From: Absidia repens
Taxonomy: Eukaryota > Mucoromycota > Mucoromycetes > Mucorales > Cunninghamellaceae
Assembly (NCBI GenBank): GCA_002105175.1
Contig: MCGE01000043.1
Span: 1 to 64,000 of the forward strand
Direction: 5' to 3'
DNA length: 64,000 bases
Shown one piece after another: positions 21,209 to 31,710 of this stretch (positions are counted from its first letter, which is position 1; the number at the start of each line of letters is the position of its first letter). A program made the position numbers and the translations under genes. The notes beneath the pieces were generated by a model that saw nothing but the letters and a program-made list of their open reading frames with translations, did not search any database and was not told where the DNA came from.

Positions 21209-22003
21209 ATGTCTGACAACGTCAACAACAGTCGTGCCACCCGTTTCCTTGGTGACCCTTACCCTTTTTCCGCTAAGCCTGGTGAAGACCCTGTCGCCTG
21301 GATGCGCACAATGAACCGAATCCGTCGTGGAGCGTCCCTTGTTGATGAAGATGCTTTGTTGGTGGTGGCTCCCATCTTCGTGGAATGGCTGAGACTTGGT
21401 GGTCAATCCATGAGAACAAAGTGAAGACTTGGCTCGACTTCGAAGTCCTTTTTAAAAGTGAAATTTGACCAACACTTGGAAACCACATACTGGGATGAAA
21501 ATTGCAAACCTTGGGCAAAACAAAAACCAATCTGTTGAAGAAGTCAGCCTACGTTTGAAGGAATTGTTCGGATTAGTAAACATGACGAATGAGACCTTCT
21601 TGAAAGCCCATCGATCCTGAAGTTGCCTTGTGGGTGGAGCGTTCTGGTCTTGAAAAAACCTATGACGAAGTAGCATTCCAAGCAAACTAATATTGACAAG
21701 GCCAACCGTCGCTAATTCAGTCGTGGTCCCATCTTCTTCAACAACGCAATACTATTCCACTGTTGTGGTAATGCTGCTGTCAAGTCTGACCCATACGATG
21801 ACCTATCCAAGTCAATTAAACAGTTGTCTGCCGAAATACAAGCTTTGAAGTGTCCCGTCCTGGTGCCAATAATGGTTATGATGGAAGACCGCGTCAGTCT
21901 CTGGAATGTTGGAATTGTGGTGAAACCGGCCATCCTCGTCGATTGTGTCCAAAGCCAAATAACGACCAATCGGGAAAAGACTTGGGGCGTCAGTAAATGG
22001 TGT
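21209..22003 (+). pseudogene. Gag remnant with zinc knuckle
   Basis: Begins MSDNVNNSRATRFLGDPYPF and continues PVAWMRTMNRIRRGA, then a shifted AETWW-like block, which is the retrotransposon-Gag pattern. After several frame changes a knuckle CWNCGETGHPRRLC is read near 21907-21950, then a stop near 21993. No protease or RT follows; a family B LTR lies 35 bp downstream in the opposite orientation. A dead gag of a different element. Confidence 0.7.
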
Positions 22004-22037
22004 AGCTGATGTCCCCAAACAAACACCAAATGGAATC

Positions 22038-22252
22038 TGTGATGAAATACGAGACTGAATAAAGTAACTTTATTATTTTAAATAATAATGAGGAAGAAGC
22101 CGGAAAACCCCAGTGGGTAAAAAAACCTTGCTCTTTAAAAAAAAAAAGTAAAAACTGAGAATAAAAAATCATAGTCCAGTGAAATTGAAATCCCGTTCAG
22201 GTACAAAAATAAAAATAGATTTTATGTGTCAAATGTGGGAGCGCCCACATTT
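22038..22252 (-). repeat. Family B LTR, truncated
   Basis: TGTGATGAAATACGAGAC start. It matches the 11252 copy through TGTGGGAGCGCCCACA but lacks about 30 bp internally and the last 45 bp or so. It breaks off into the piggyBac-like remnant. Confidence 0.7.
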
Positions 22253-22644
22253 TTTTTGGGAGGTCCGGACCCTTACTTTCTTCCTCGGAATTGCCGAATC
22301 AAATGCGTTTAGTGCATAGAAGGTGTTCCATCAACATGGAGCAAGCATGAAGAATAATTCATTCAAGTCGAAGCTTGCGGATTCCATTTGGCCTTTGTAG
22401 TCGACCAAGAATCTCTCCAGGAGCAAATGAGTGCCTCTAGAATGAAGACAAGGGGTATGGACTACCATCGAAGTGTCCCATTGGGAAAAACTGAGGCTGG
22501 AAAGGACATTCGTCGAATTTGCAGAGATTGCAAAAAAGTAAAGACGATACTGCGTTGTTCGTGCGACCCGTTAAGCCCGCTATGTCATGATTGTTGGCAA
22601 CCTCATTTCCAGCATGCTTGGGTCGAACAAACCAATTCGTATTA
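22253..22644 (+). pseudogene. PiggyBac-like transposase, C-terminal remnant
   Basis: A frame near 22265-22320 reads FFLGIAESNAFSA-like sequence. An open part from 22388 (85 codons) ends in a Cys-rich domain: CRDCKK, LRCSCDPLSPLCHDCW, then a His. A short spaced Cys/His domain after a hydrophobic helix is the layout of piggyBac C-termini (DDE_Tnp_1_7 family knowledge). The assignment rests on this layout only. The front of the gene is absent. Confidence 0.5.
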
Positions 22645-22728
22645 ATATAGAAGATCGATACTTTTTTTTTAAAAAAAATAAAAAATATTTTTATTTTGTT
22701 TTGCAACCTCCACAGCATGTTTTATCAT

Positions 22729-22744
22729 CGGACAGTTCTGTCCG
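22729..22744. repeat. Palindrome CGGACAGTTCTGTCCG, copy 1
   Basis: Perfect 7-bp arms around TT. A near-copy lies 167 bp downstream. Both sit in ATCGGACAGTT.TGTCCGCT. Confidence 0.7.
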
Positions 22745-22895
22745 CTTTCCAAATAAGGAAAATATCTTTTTTTTTTTTGCTAATATAAACAAGCTCTGAA
22801 ATTAATTCCACAAAATATACTACACTATAACAATTGATTCATAAAATTTCGTAAATGGATGTTGCTTTATTGTCAAGATATTTTATTCTAAAGAT

Positions 22896-22911
22896 CGGAC
22901 AGTTGTGTCCG
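22896..22911. repeat. Palindrome CGGACAGTTGTGTCCG, copy 2
   Basis: Six-bp arms around GTTG. It has the same flanks as copy 1. Possible protein-binding or transposon-end motif downstream of the piggyBac-like remnant. Confidence 0.6.
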
Positions 22912-22918
22912 CTGAGTT

Positions 22919-22989
22919 CATATACAAGAATCTCACTTAATTCTACCTGTCTCATTTTCTATTTTTTTTATTTTATACGCTATTTTACA
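22919..22989 (+). repeat. Family G LTR, 3' end fragment
   Basis: ATACAAGAATCTCACTTAA to ACGCTATTTTACA matches the end of the family G LTR copies at 17135 and 24806. Confidence 0.6.
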
Positions 22990-23155
22990 TCTTCCACGAA
23001 AAAAGCTCGCATCACCACAGAAAGCCTTCATGAACGTCTCGACCGCCTCACCTGATACACAACCATCAATTAATTTCCGACGCTCTGTCCGTTTTGAATC
23101 CAAACCACCAATCAATTATTCTCAATAATTTATGCTACATACGAAACCAATTACT

Positions 23156-23396
23156 TTCAAAATGGGATCACTCAATTGTAGGGGTCTCATTAAAACTGCA
23201 CTACCACAAACTCGCACCGATATGATCCGTCATCTCTTTTAGCCGTCCAAGAATCACACGCAACTGAAACCCACCAACCCACCCAGATACTTTCCTCACC
23301 AAAATCAACCCTTATGGACATCGGACTGTGGTCTAATATCCTTTTCACCTGAATACCAACTACAACCCATTCCATTTACTAATGATTGTTTGTCTG
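23156..23396 (+). pseudogene. LINE endonuclease fragment
   Basis: MGSLNCRGLIKTALPQTRTD is the start of an APE-type endonuclease domain (the N of LNC binds metal in the family). After a small deletion comes VQESHATE (catalytic Glu block). It parallels the minus-strand fragment at 25244-25449. A family C LTR cuts it at 23397. Confidence 0.75.
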
Positions 23397-23715
23397 TGTC
23401 GTATTTGTCATCCTCTATATTCACATTACAAATCAATGTATCAGATATAGCAAATGTCAGACTCAGATCAGGCACTAACTATCATATTCAATCCCGATCT
23501 GACAGTACACCAATAATCATTCAATCATCTAACCACAGTCCAATGATTAAATCCCTCATCTCTAACTTATCCAATAATACATTAGTAGTAGAAATTTATT
23601 ATTCCAATAACCGCTTCCCCGATTTTATTATAAAAGCCTTCCATCATTTTACTGAAATCAAAAGATAACTTTGTCTCACTTATTTGATTCATTATCTGCT
23701 ACACCAAACATTACA
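23397..23715 (+). repeat. LTR, family C, diverged
   Basis: TGTCGTATTTGTCATC start, GAAATTTATTATTCCAA, the TATA-like TTATAAAAGCC, and an end at AACATTACA. The flanking 5-mers do not match. Confidence 0.65.
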
Positions 23716-23717
23716 GT

Positions 23718-24133
23718 AGCATTGTCCTTCCTTGTCCACTTCGGTTTGATTCCACAGGATTATGGGCTTCGTCATAGGCTAGGGCTTGACTTTGGACGGT
23801 ATCCACATCCTTCGGCAAGTACGCTCGTACATGGGCTTGAACGTCTGGCTTCAATCCGCGAATATATTTGTCCAAACCTTCGCCATCGGATACATCACCA
23901 ATCATCAATCGTAGTTCTTCAAACTTTTCACTGTAAGTAACCACAGATCCATCTTGACGCAATGCGGCAAACGGATTTCTTGCACTTAGATACGATCCAG
24001 CAGGTTTGAATGCCACCTTGATTGCTTCACTTAATTCTTGCCAATCCTTGGGCTTATCGGACGTCTTGTTAGCTTGCAATCTTCTCCACCATGTCTTTGC
24101 CTTGGTTCCAAATAGCGTCACAGCAAATTCCAT
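23718..24133 (-). pseudogene. Ty3/gypsy-type Gag fragment
   Basis: An open stretch of 138 codons reads MEFAVTLFGTKAKTWWRR, then LSEAIKVAFKPAGSY, LRQDGSVVTYSEKFEELR and DKYIRGLKPDVQAHVRAY. This is a clear retrotransposon-Gag core (Retrotrans_gag family), well preserved. No zinc knuckle or pol follows, because the family C LTR begins just beyond its downstream end. Truncated. Confidence 0.8.
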
Positions 24134-24514
24134 TTGATCTAATTCAATGGCTACTTTTTTTTAATTGCACTATATTCTTCCAAGAAATCTTTAACAAGAC
24201 TGTCAAAGGTTTAAAAAATGGGGAATAGTTGTCGTATCATGAATAAATATGTTCTGCCTGAATAATAAGCAGAGCGGGATTTGAATAAATTCAGGTACCA
24301 GTTAATCATTTATCCATTTCAAAAACCAAACCAATGATCTCTACATAAGATATGAACATACACTTATCATGATTATTTTATTTGTAACCATTATGATATG
24401 ATTTATAATCCTTATAAAAAAACCAATGAAAAAGTTTTCTTACTAGTTCCAATTGTATTAACACCAATCATGATCAAATAACTAATATCATAGATTACCC
24501 AGTCTTAAACGTTA
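24134..24514. other. AT-rich spacer, nothing recognised
   Basis: The first bases may extend the gag frame upstream (FLEEY-like on minus), but a frame change near 24160 breaks it. The rest is AT-rich without coding signal. Confidence 0.4.
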
Positions 24515-24805
24515 TTTTATTTTTATTTTTATGATCAACATCAATATTAAATAAAGATAAAAAAGAATCTCACTTATTTCTTACGTCTTTATTTTTATCA
24601 TACAAACACTATATTCAACACATACAGTATATACTGTATATTCATATTTATCCATGCTATGGTTCAGGTTTTGTAAAAAGTAAATAAAAAAAAAAAAATA
24701 AGATGAGAATGTTGTTAACCTTTATTTGATATAAATCAAGCATCTTTTATAATAATGTGATTATGGTATGAAGCAGTATAACTACTACTACGGTTTGATA
24801 TAATT
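24515..24805. repeat. Repeats E and F, second copies
   Basis: 24515-24640 matches the insert in the LINE RT (CAATATTAAATAAAGATAA, ATACAAACACTATATTCA). 24680-24805 matches 14040-14180 (AAATAAGATGAGAATGTT, ATAAATCAAGCATC, GGTTTGATATAAT). Confidence 0.6.
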
Positions 24806-25243
24806 GTAGAATAGCGTATATAAAGAAAATAAAAAAAGAAAATAAAGTAGAAAAAAATAGAAAATGAGACAGGTAGAATCAAGTGAGATTCTTGTATATG
24901 GTTTTTATTAATAAAAATGTCACTCTTTATATACTATATCTTATGTTTCATTGGAAATAGATATTACATGGGTTTATTGTTCTTATTTTTGTTTATCATA
25001 ATCATATGATGGTCTGATGTCAGGTGTATGATGATATGATTGATGTTATTGCAAGGGTATTTTTATTTTCTTTTCTTCTATTTTATGGGACCTAATGATT
25101 TCATGAAGTGAATCATTGTTTTCTTTTCTTCCATCACAATGTTGCGTGATTATTTATTTTTATCATGCAGTGTTCCTAATCGGAATTTCAATTTCTTCAG
25201 GAACAGGTTTTACTTTCATGCCATCATTTTTCATGATGCGACA
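24806..25243 (-). repeat. LTR-like repeat, family G, minus copy
   Basis: Reads TGTCGCATCATGAAAAATG to GCTATTCTACA on the minus strand, 438 bp with TG...CA ends. It sits inside or at the edge of a LINE endonuclease reading on the same strand. The flanking 5-mers (ATAAT, CAGAG) do not match. Confidence 0.7.
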
Positions 25244-25449
25244 CAGAGGGTTTGGCGGTTGGGAAAGTGACGGTTCAGGATGATTGCATTGGAGGAGGTG
25301 GCATGTGATTCTTGTATGGCTAAGATTGAAAGAGAAAGAGAGTAAAGGTGGCGGATGAAGTCCGACCGTTTTTGGGGTTGGTTGATTTTTATGAGCCCAT
25401 TACAATTAAGGGACCCAAGGCGGAATGTTGTAGATTTATTGATAATCAT
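25244..25449 (-). pseudogene. LINE endonuclease fragment
   Basis: Reads FRLGSLNCNGLIKINQPQKR and LSILAIQESHATS: the first two motifs of an APE endonuclease. Truncated by the family G LTR. A likely LINE ORF1 (25480-25990 and 27055-27471) lies upstream on the same strand. Confidence 0.8.
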
Positions 25450-25479
25450 AATGATTATTGCGAGTGAGTAGTTTGGGAC

Positions 25480-25990
25480 TGAGCTTTAGCTAGAAGGCGG
25501 GGAGATTAGCGTGGAAGAGTGCTGGTAGCGGTGGTAGGTGGGAGAGAAGAAGCTGGAGTGGGCTGTGGGATCGAGTTTCCTGTGGATAAATCTACGTTGT
25601 CAGTTCGAGCCTTTTTGGTTACCTTAAACAGATCGAACGTTCAGGGAGGTACGAGATTGGAGAAGGGGATGCGGAGTGCGACTGTTCAGAGGATGGAGAG
25701 GGAGGAGCGGGGTTTGTCAAGGGAAATTTTTTTCATTAGTATTTTTGGTTTGTTGGTTGCCTGTCTTAGGAGGGGTGTTGGTGAGTCCTTCTTGGAGTTG
25801 GGGGTGGGAGAGGAAAGGCGTAGTTTGACAATGTTGGCTGAAGATGGGAGGGCGAGTGTGGGAATGATGTGGACGTTGTCATGCATGACGAGTCCTTAGT
25901 GGTGAAGGAGTGGATTTGGATTAAATCTTCGGGATCGAGATTAACTTCAAGCAAGCGACGACCACCTTCGCGAAAAGGGGCCGCGCCTGT
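25480..25990 (-). pseudogene. LINE ORF1, C-terminal part
   Basis: Two overlapping frames carry GAAPFREGGRRLLEVNL and MHDNVHIIPTLALPSSANIV, separated by a frame change near 25890. It lies just before the endonuclease, the position of ORF1 in L1-like elements. Interrupted upstream by LTR insertions. Confidence 0.55.
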
Positions 25991-26361
25991 AATAATCATA
26001 TTTTGCTACTCATAGTTTACTGCCTTAACTATTTTATTCTACTTCCAACCACATTCCTTTCACCACCCTCTTATACAGTATATCCCCTATCATCCTCTAC
26101 TACTCCAACCCTTATCACTATTAGCATTTTACTTTTACTTTCTATTCATCTTTTTACTACCACTTTTCCCAATCGGAACATTCCACCGATTTAATATAAA
26201 AAGATGAACCAAATCAAATCAAATAAAACCATTCAATTACCAACGTTCAAATATCACTGTTTTATTTTCATAAACAAATCAAACACTACTATCAAAGATC
26301 CACTTATCTTTCCAGTGTTCCTTTTTATAAATCACGCTATATAATTCATTGTCCTCATCAG
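25991..26361. repeat. Putative LTR, family I
   Basis: Starts TGTAATAATCATATTTTGC after CGCGCC. It shares CTACTCATAGTTTACTGCC and TATTTTATTCTACTTCCAAC (inverted) with 19229-19400. A TATA-like TAATATAAAAAG and CAATAAAACC are present. The right end is unclear because a family C LTR abuts. Confidence 0.4.
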
Positions 26362-26721
26362 TGTAATAATTTGAGTATGGTAAAGTCAATCAAGTAAGTG
26401 ATATAACAGATATGGTTTTTATTAAATAAAATGACAGTGGGTTTTTATAGTAAAAGTGTGGGAAGCGGATGTTGGAATAATAAATTTCTATGATGATAGA
26501 TGATTGTAGATGATAATGGATTATTGGTAGAGTTCGAGATGAGGGAATAAAATAGTGTATTATGGAATAGATGGATGATTGATCTTTGATATTAATTATA
26601 GACCAAGTGAAACATAGCCAGTGTGAGGATATGCTGGGTAGTGACAAGGTACAATTGTTGGGACGCGATGGGTAATCGCGTATCTGATATATATGGATGA
26701 TGACAAATGACAAATACGACA
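26362..26721 (-). repeat. Solo LTR, family C, with target duplication
   Basis: TGTAATAATTTGAG to CAAATACGACA on the plus strand. Flanked by ATCAG on both sides (26357-26361, 26722-26726). It is the inverted counterpart of the 9952 copy and sits within the broken LINE. Confidence 0.88.
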
Positions 26722-27054
26722 ATCAGACATTATTTTTGGTTGTCTCGTCTTCCATTGTTGAACCTAATTGTCTCGCTCCCAAAATGTAATTTGATCTCCG
26801 CTGTGTCCTTCGGCATTACTGTATGCCTATTGCATAATACATTTGTCTAATTGTATATTTTAGTATTCTATATCTCTAGTTACGCCTAGTCCTCTCTCTT
26901 ACTATATATACATACTTTCCTTCTGTTCTTTATTATTGTAAGACCCATTCAATAATAGTCATGCTAATCTACATTGTTCTAATCACCCTTTTCTACCCAT
27001 ATCCCCTGACGTGCACACCTATCACATTAGATGCAAATACACTATTCCCATTCT
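26722..27054. other. No gene recognised
   Basis: AT-rich, with a TATATATACATAC stretch near 26905. Between two pieces of the LINE; probably another insertion remnant. Confidence 0.35.
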
Positions 27055-27471
27055 TTATATCGTGGCAGCGCCACGACAGGAAGGGAATTGTTTTTTGATT
27101 AACTGGAAGATGATGGAATCTCCTTCGGAACGCGAGGAGAGGTCGAGGAAGTAGGAGCCATCATTACGACCTGTACGCCAGGTTGTTGTTCGAATGGTGG
27201 AAGTGGGAGCGGGGGTAGCGGTAACGTTCGATGGGGTAGAGGAGGAGGGAGAAGTAGATGTGGGAGGGTGCGAGGATACCGTTGTTGGGGATGATGGTGT
27301 GGTGGGTGTCGAGGGGGAAGATGAAGAGGTGGTGTTAGCGGGTGGGAGAGATGAGGGAGGGGTAGGGTCTCCTAGGAGTGAGATTTTGACGGGGCTGTTT
27401 CGTGTTGCGACTTGTGCCCATGTTTGGCCAGGTGCCGGAGGTTTAGCGGAAGAAGCCATGTCCATTATCAT
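27055..27471 (-). pseudogene. LINE ORF1, N-terminal part
   Basis: Starts MDMASSAKPPAPGQTWAQVA (the preceding ATG is also in frame). A Pro/Ser/Thr-rich low-complexity region follows, then SYFLDLSSRSEGDSIIFQL, which looks like the start of an ORF1 RNA-binding domain. The continuation (GAAPFREGG) is 1.1 kb away beyond the inserted LTRs. Assignment by order and context. Confidence 0.55.
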
Positions 27472-27477
27472 CTACAA

Positions 27478-27690
27478 TCATCTATCATCATAGAAATTTA
27501 TTATTCCAACATCCGCTTCCCCTATTTTTTACTATAAAAACCATATCTGTTATATCACATTCTTTATAACGTCTTCTTATTCTAGCAAATATTACAAAAA
27601 CCCACTGTCATTTTATTCAATAAAAACCATATTTGTTATATCACTTACTTGATTGACTCTACTTCATACTTAAATTATTACAGTACGTTT
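27478..27690 (+). repeat. Family C LTR fragment, internally rearranged
   Basis: GAAATTTATTATTCCAACATCC, CTATAAAAACC and AACGTCTTCTTATTCTAGC are followed by a second pass of CACTGTCATTTTATTC and AATTATTACA. It looks like two 3' ends joined. Confidence 0.6.
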
Positions 27691-27876
27691 GACTCTGGCT
27701 TCTTCTTAGCGGATAAGCGTAGATTATAGTTTCCAATGTTATTTTGATCAATAAATTAAGTTTGTATTTATTTAAAATGTTCTATACGCAATTGCTCTCT
27801 ATAAGTGAACCCTATTCTTGCAGTGACAGGGTCACACTATGGTGACCAAAATAAAAATGCCTACAAGTGCAATCTG

Positions 27877-27889
27877 ACTGGGCTTGGAT
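27877..27889 (+). promoter_or_regulatory. F-box family upstream motif ACTGGGCTTGGAT
   Basis: Lies 85 bp before the start codon of the F-box pseudogene. The same motif stands 75-111 bp before the start of every complete family member in the window. Confidence 0.55.
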
Positions 27890-27961
27890 ATGTGAGCTCC
27901 TGGGGACTTCAATATGAAACATGCTCCTTTTTTTTTTTTTTTTTTTTTGTGTGTGTGCCTC

Positions 27962-29141
27962 ATGAACCATTTTGAACGTCGTCCTTTTGAACTCATCTCA
28001 ATGATTCTTAATCATGTCAGCGAACGACACAACATCACTCATGTGCTCTCGTCAACTTGAGGTATCTTTACACATGCACTCATGTCAACAAGTTATTCTA
28101 TAAGGAAGCGATCCCGCCATACTCTGGCAACATGTTGACTTTTTTTCGATCAAGAACTGCTCACCACCATTACCGCCGTCCTAAAAGCTTCATCAGACAA
28201 CACTTTGGATGATCTTGTTCGCACCGTCACGATATGATACAGTTGTGTCCGATGACGGACCTTTTGGCGTTCATTCAACATGTCCCTTTGCTGAACAAAG
28301 CAAACTGATGCTGGATGCTGCATACGAAATCACAGACGCCAGCTTTGTACACGTTACCACGACACGTCCCCCATCTCACCCGTCTTCAAATTCGACACGC
28401 TCTCATCACACAACTTTCCATGGTGGCGATGGGTTGACATTACCATCAACTTGTGGATCTCCAATGACACGGCTGGACGCACCCTTGATGAGAATGATGA
28501 TGGTGACCTTTTTTTTTTTTTTTTTTTGCCACTGACGGCATGCACAGCACTCCATGGACATCGTGCCCCGCTTGAACAACATGAATGACACCTCCCCCCC
28601 CTCCGCAGATAGCCCAGGGATCAGCCATGCATATCATGGCGTTGTCGTGGCTGACTCGGTTTTTTTTGCGTTTCAGACACGATGACCACCACCACAAGAC
28701 CGATTCTATGTGGCCCTTGATCACCGTCGCCTTCGCTGATGGAGCCTCTTCGACCCATGCAGAGACATGACCGATCCCCATGCCATATCATGGATGCAAG
28801 TCTATCCACACCTCACGTCGCTGCAAACTCCCCACACTCCCATATCACCGATATTACCTTGCATTGCCATTTGCCAAATGGATATTTGCTGGAGCTCGCC
28901 CAAATGGCATGTCGATAACAATCCCCGGGAATGACCGTCGATGGTAATCATCTGTCGATTGCTGAAACATTGTCAAACGCTTCGAAAAGTGCATTGTGAC
29001 CATTGTGATCTCTCTATGCCAGTCAGTTCTCAGACGTAGTAGATAAACCATCGATGGATGTTGAGGGTATGGACGGGGGGTGGGTTATGTGGTATGTGTG
29101 CATGGGGGCTGCATTCTTAATGCCGCGTGACAACGGACGAT

Positions 29142-29182
<41 letters not shown>

Positions 29183-29215
29183 TGACGAAGACGATGACGA
29201 CGATGGATGGATGGG
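27962..29215 (+). pseudogene. F-box/LRR pseudogene
   Basis: Starts MNHFERRPFELISMILNHVS, a clear F-box like the intact gene at 30484. It then breaks: a stop after 32 codons, then shifted pieces NKLFYKEAIP, TDLLAFIQHVPLL, HVPHLTRLQIRHALITQLS and HLTSLQTPHTPIS, all in the same order as in the intact paralogue. Even the acidic tail survives as a GAT/GAC repeat (29134-29205). Poly-T runs interrupt it. An AATAAAAC near 29363 may be the old poly-A signal. Confidence 0.85.
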
Positions 29216-30402
29216 TGGTGCGCGATCACTATACTCATTGGATTCATCAATGGGTATGAGTGTGTGTGGCGGGTGGGTCTACTTCTCTTTAGAATTTAGT
29301 TGTAGTTTGAGTTTGTATTTTTTTTTTTTTTTTAGTTTATACTAAAACTTTTTATGTTTGCCAATAAAACTATATACATACACAGATATACTTCATCCAC
29401 TTTATGTGACAATGATTGTGAATGATGATGATGATTTGATTTTTTTTTTTTTTTTTTTTTTTGTCGTGCGGTATTTAGTTTTTTTTTTGTTGTTAATTAT
29501 GGTCTATTTAATATGTATTGACTTTAGAACAGAATCCTCATCACTGGAGCCCCAAAAATAAACATCATACAAGATGGTATTTATCCACGCCACGACACCA
29601 AGCACCATTGCCCGTTGGCAGACTGGATGCATTTGCAATCTCACTGTCATTAGGGCCTTGATGACAAAAGAGCGACATCTTGCCACGGTTTTTTTTTTTT
29701 TCTTCTTGTTGCTCTTTTTATTACGTGTTGTAATTTTGGGGTTGGCGTGCATGTCTGATGATGAGCAGTCATCAACGTTCATCCATCCATCATCAACTAC
29801 AACAACACTATGATACGTCCTGCCGCTGATAGATGATGATTGACGAAGCTTTTTTTTTTTTTTTTTTTGATCATGTGGAAGTTTTCATCCTATGGCACCA
29901 TATGACACAAATGCTGCAAAAATCATGTAGATTAGCATTTTTGACGTTTATCAATTGTTGAAAACTATATGTACAAAAACCCCCGATGAGCCCTGACAAG
30001 ATCCGTTTCATCGCATGTGATCGGCGTCGATTCATCTTCGGTGCTTGTGTTTCTTAAATGGTGCTAATGGCGATGGTAAGAACGTAGAACGACCGGTGGC
30101 TCATACAAATGTATCATCCTTTTTTTTGAATTGGTTGGTTTGTTGATCTTTTTTTTTTTTTTTTTATGGCGGAAGGGAAACAAGAACGGATGCAATAGCA
30201 CGATACACCATTGGATCTCAAGATTGTGAACGGAATGATGACCGGTTAGGCACGGAACTTTTGCTTAGTTTATATTTGATAAATAAGGAAAAAAAAAAGA
30301 AAAAAAAAGTGTTTGTGCGTCGTGCATGTGACTATTTAATAGTGATGGTGTATAAAGAGGAGGAAGGGTGTCATGGCCGCAGTCTCGTACTACTGTAACT
30401 TA
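29216..30402. other. Intergenic, no gene seen
   Basis: Many T15-T20 runs (29318, 29440, 29690, 29850, 30150). Frames here are short and low-complexity. No RNA gene recognised. Confidence 0.5.
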
Positions 30403-30415
30403 GCTGGGCTTGGAT
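30403..30415 (+). promoter_or_regulatory. F-box family upstream motif GCTGGGCTTGGAT
   Basis: 81 bp before the ATG at 30484. Followed by TTCTCAGAACTTAAAG, a weaker match to the array block CTTCACAGAACCTAAAAG. Confidence 0.6.
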
Positions 30416-30483
30416 TTTGCAAGCTTCTCAGAACTTAAAGAAAATTCTGTTCTTTTTTTTTTTTTTTTTTTGTCTTTGCCTTC

Positions 30484-31556
30484 ATGACACGTCTTGATCA
30501 TCTTCCATCAGAACTCATCTCGTTGATTCTTCGTCATGTCAGCAAATTGGATTGTTACCGGTGCCTCTTCGTCAACAAGTCATTCTACAAGGAAGCCATG
30601 CCTTTGTTCTGGCACGACATTTACATTGACGACGATACCAATTTCACCACCATGACAGCGTCCCTGGCTGCCATGTCCAACGCTCTGGGGAAATGTGTGC
30701 GTCGTGTCTATATCATGCGCAAAATCACTGACGATGAACTTTTGACGCTCGTCCAACATGTCCCGTTGCTGAAAGAGCTGGTGATTTATAATGAGAACGA
30801 CATTACAGATGCTAGTTTTATGTATGTACCGCAACATGTCCCTCACCTGACACGTCTTTCGTTTGACTACGGTGCCATCAGTCATCTGTCGACGACCGCT
30901 ATGGGTCAACATTGGCATCAACTCCGTGACCTTTTTTTAATAGTCTATGATTACAACATGATTTTACCCGTGATTCGTGGGTGCAGGGCATTGGAAACGC
31001 TTGTCATTGGCAAAGAGCACGTGCGACGCATGCACGACTTTACTGCTCATGCCGACCCGGTGTTATTCAAAAAGGCGCATACATCCATCCAGGCCATCCT
31101 TGCAATGCCGCATCTGACACAATTGTCGGTGACGGGTCAGCTTTATGATTGTAAACCCTTTCTTCTTACCCCAGGTTCCAGCCGGTTGACGGCGTTAAGT
31201 CTGGGTGTATGCAAAAAGATCACCGATGCCATGGTATTGGCGTTGATTCAATCTCATCCTTCGCTCCGGTCGCTGGCGCTTCGTGGCTCGCCTCTGTTGA
31301 CGGATGCCACCTTGGATGCCATTGCCATGCATTTACCGCAGATCACCGATGTGGCCATCAATTACAACCCCCGTGACGATAAAATGACCCACGATGGATT
31401 ACGTCGCTTGGCGCTCCAGTGCCCGCAACTCAAGACCCTGGTGTTGACCTGCCATCAGAGAGATGTGCCTTTGTTTCCCACCCTGGATGAAACATCCATG
31501 TGCATGGAGTTTGTGCATAGACTTGGGTTCCATCATTTCTACACAATCGGCGTGTA

Positions 31557-31590
<34 letters not shown>

Positions 31591-31710
31591 GACCATGATG
31601 CTGATGACCATGATGTTGATGATGATGATGAACAAATGATACTATCAAGTCAGGCATGGAACCCTACAGATAGTTATGTATGTGACTGGGAGACTTTAGA
31701 TTCAATGTAG
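30484..31710 (+). CDS. F-box/LRR protein, diverged paralogue
   Basis: A single-exon 408-residue protein. The F-box at residues 1-45 (LDHLPSELISLILRHVSK, FVNKSFYKEAMPLFW) would bind Skp1 in an SCF ubiquitin ligase. It is followed by about ten AMN1-type leucine-rich repeats (LTRLSFDYG, LTALSLGVCKKITDAM, LRSLALRGSPLLTDATLD), the presumed substrate-binding arc. The C-terminal 40 residues are Asp/His-rich (DDDDDGDDDDDHDADDHD), encoded by a GAT repeat. The same layout, with low sequence identity, occurs in the array at 49.8-64 kb. Poly-A signal AATAAA at 31780. Substrate unknown. Confidence 0.9.

Noticed and set aside
29127..29345. Open frame starting with a long Asp run
   Set aside because: It is the GAT/GAC repeat of the F-box pseudogene tail read from an internal ATG, followed by T-run sequence. 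Not an independent gene.
29480..29800. Possible gene in the T-run rich spacer between F-box loci
   Set aside because: Frames on both strands contain poly-Phe or poly-Lys from T-runs and share no motif with known families.
31399..31657. Minus-strand frames rich in His and Ile opposite the F-box gene
   Set aside because: They are the complement of the Asp repeat in the intact gene at 30484; composition alone keeps them open.
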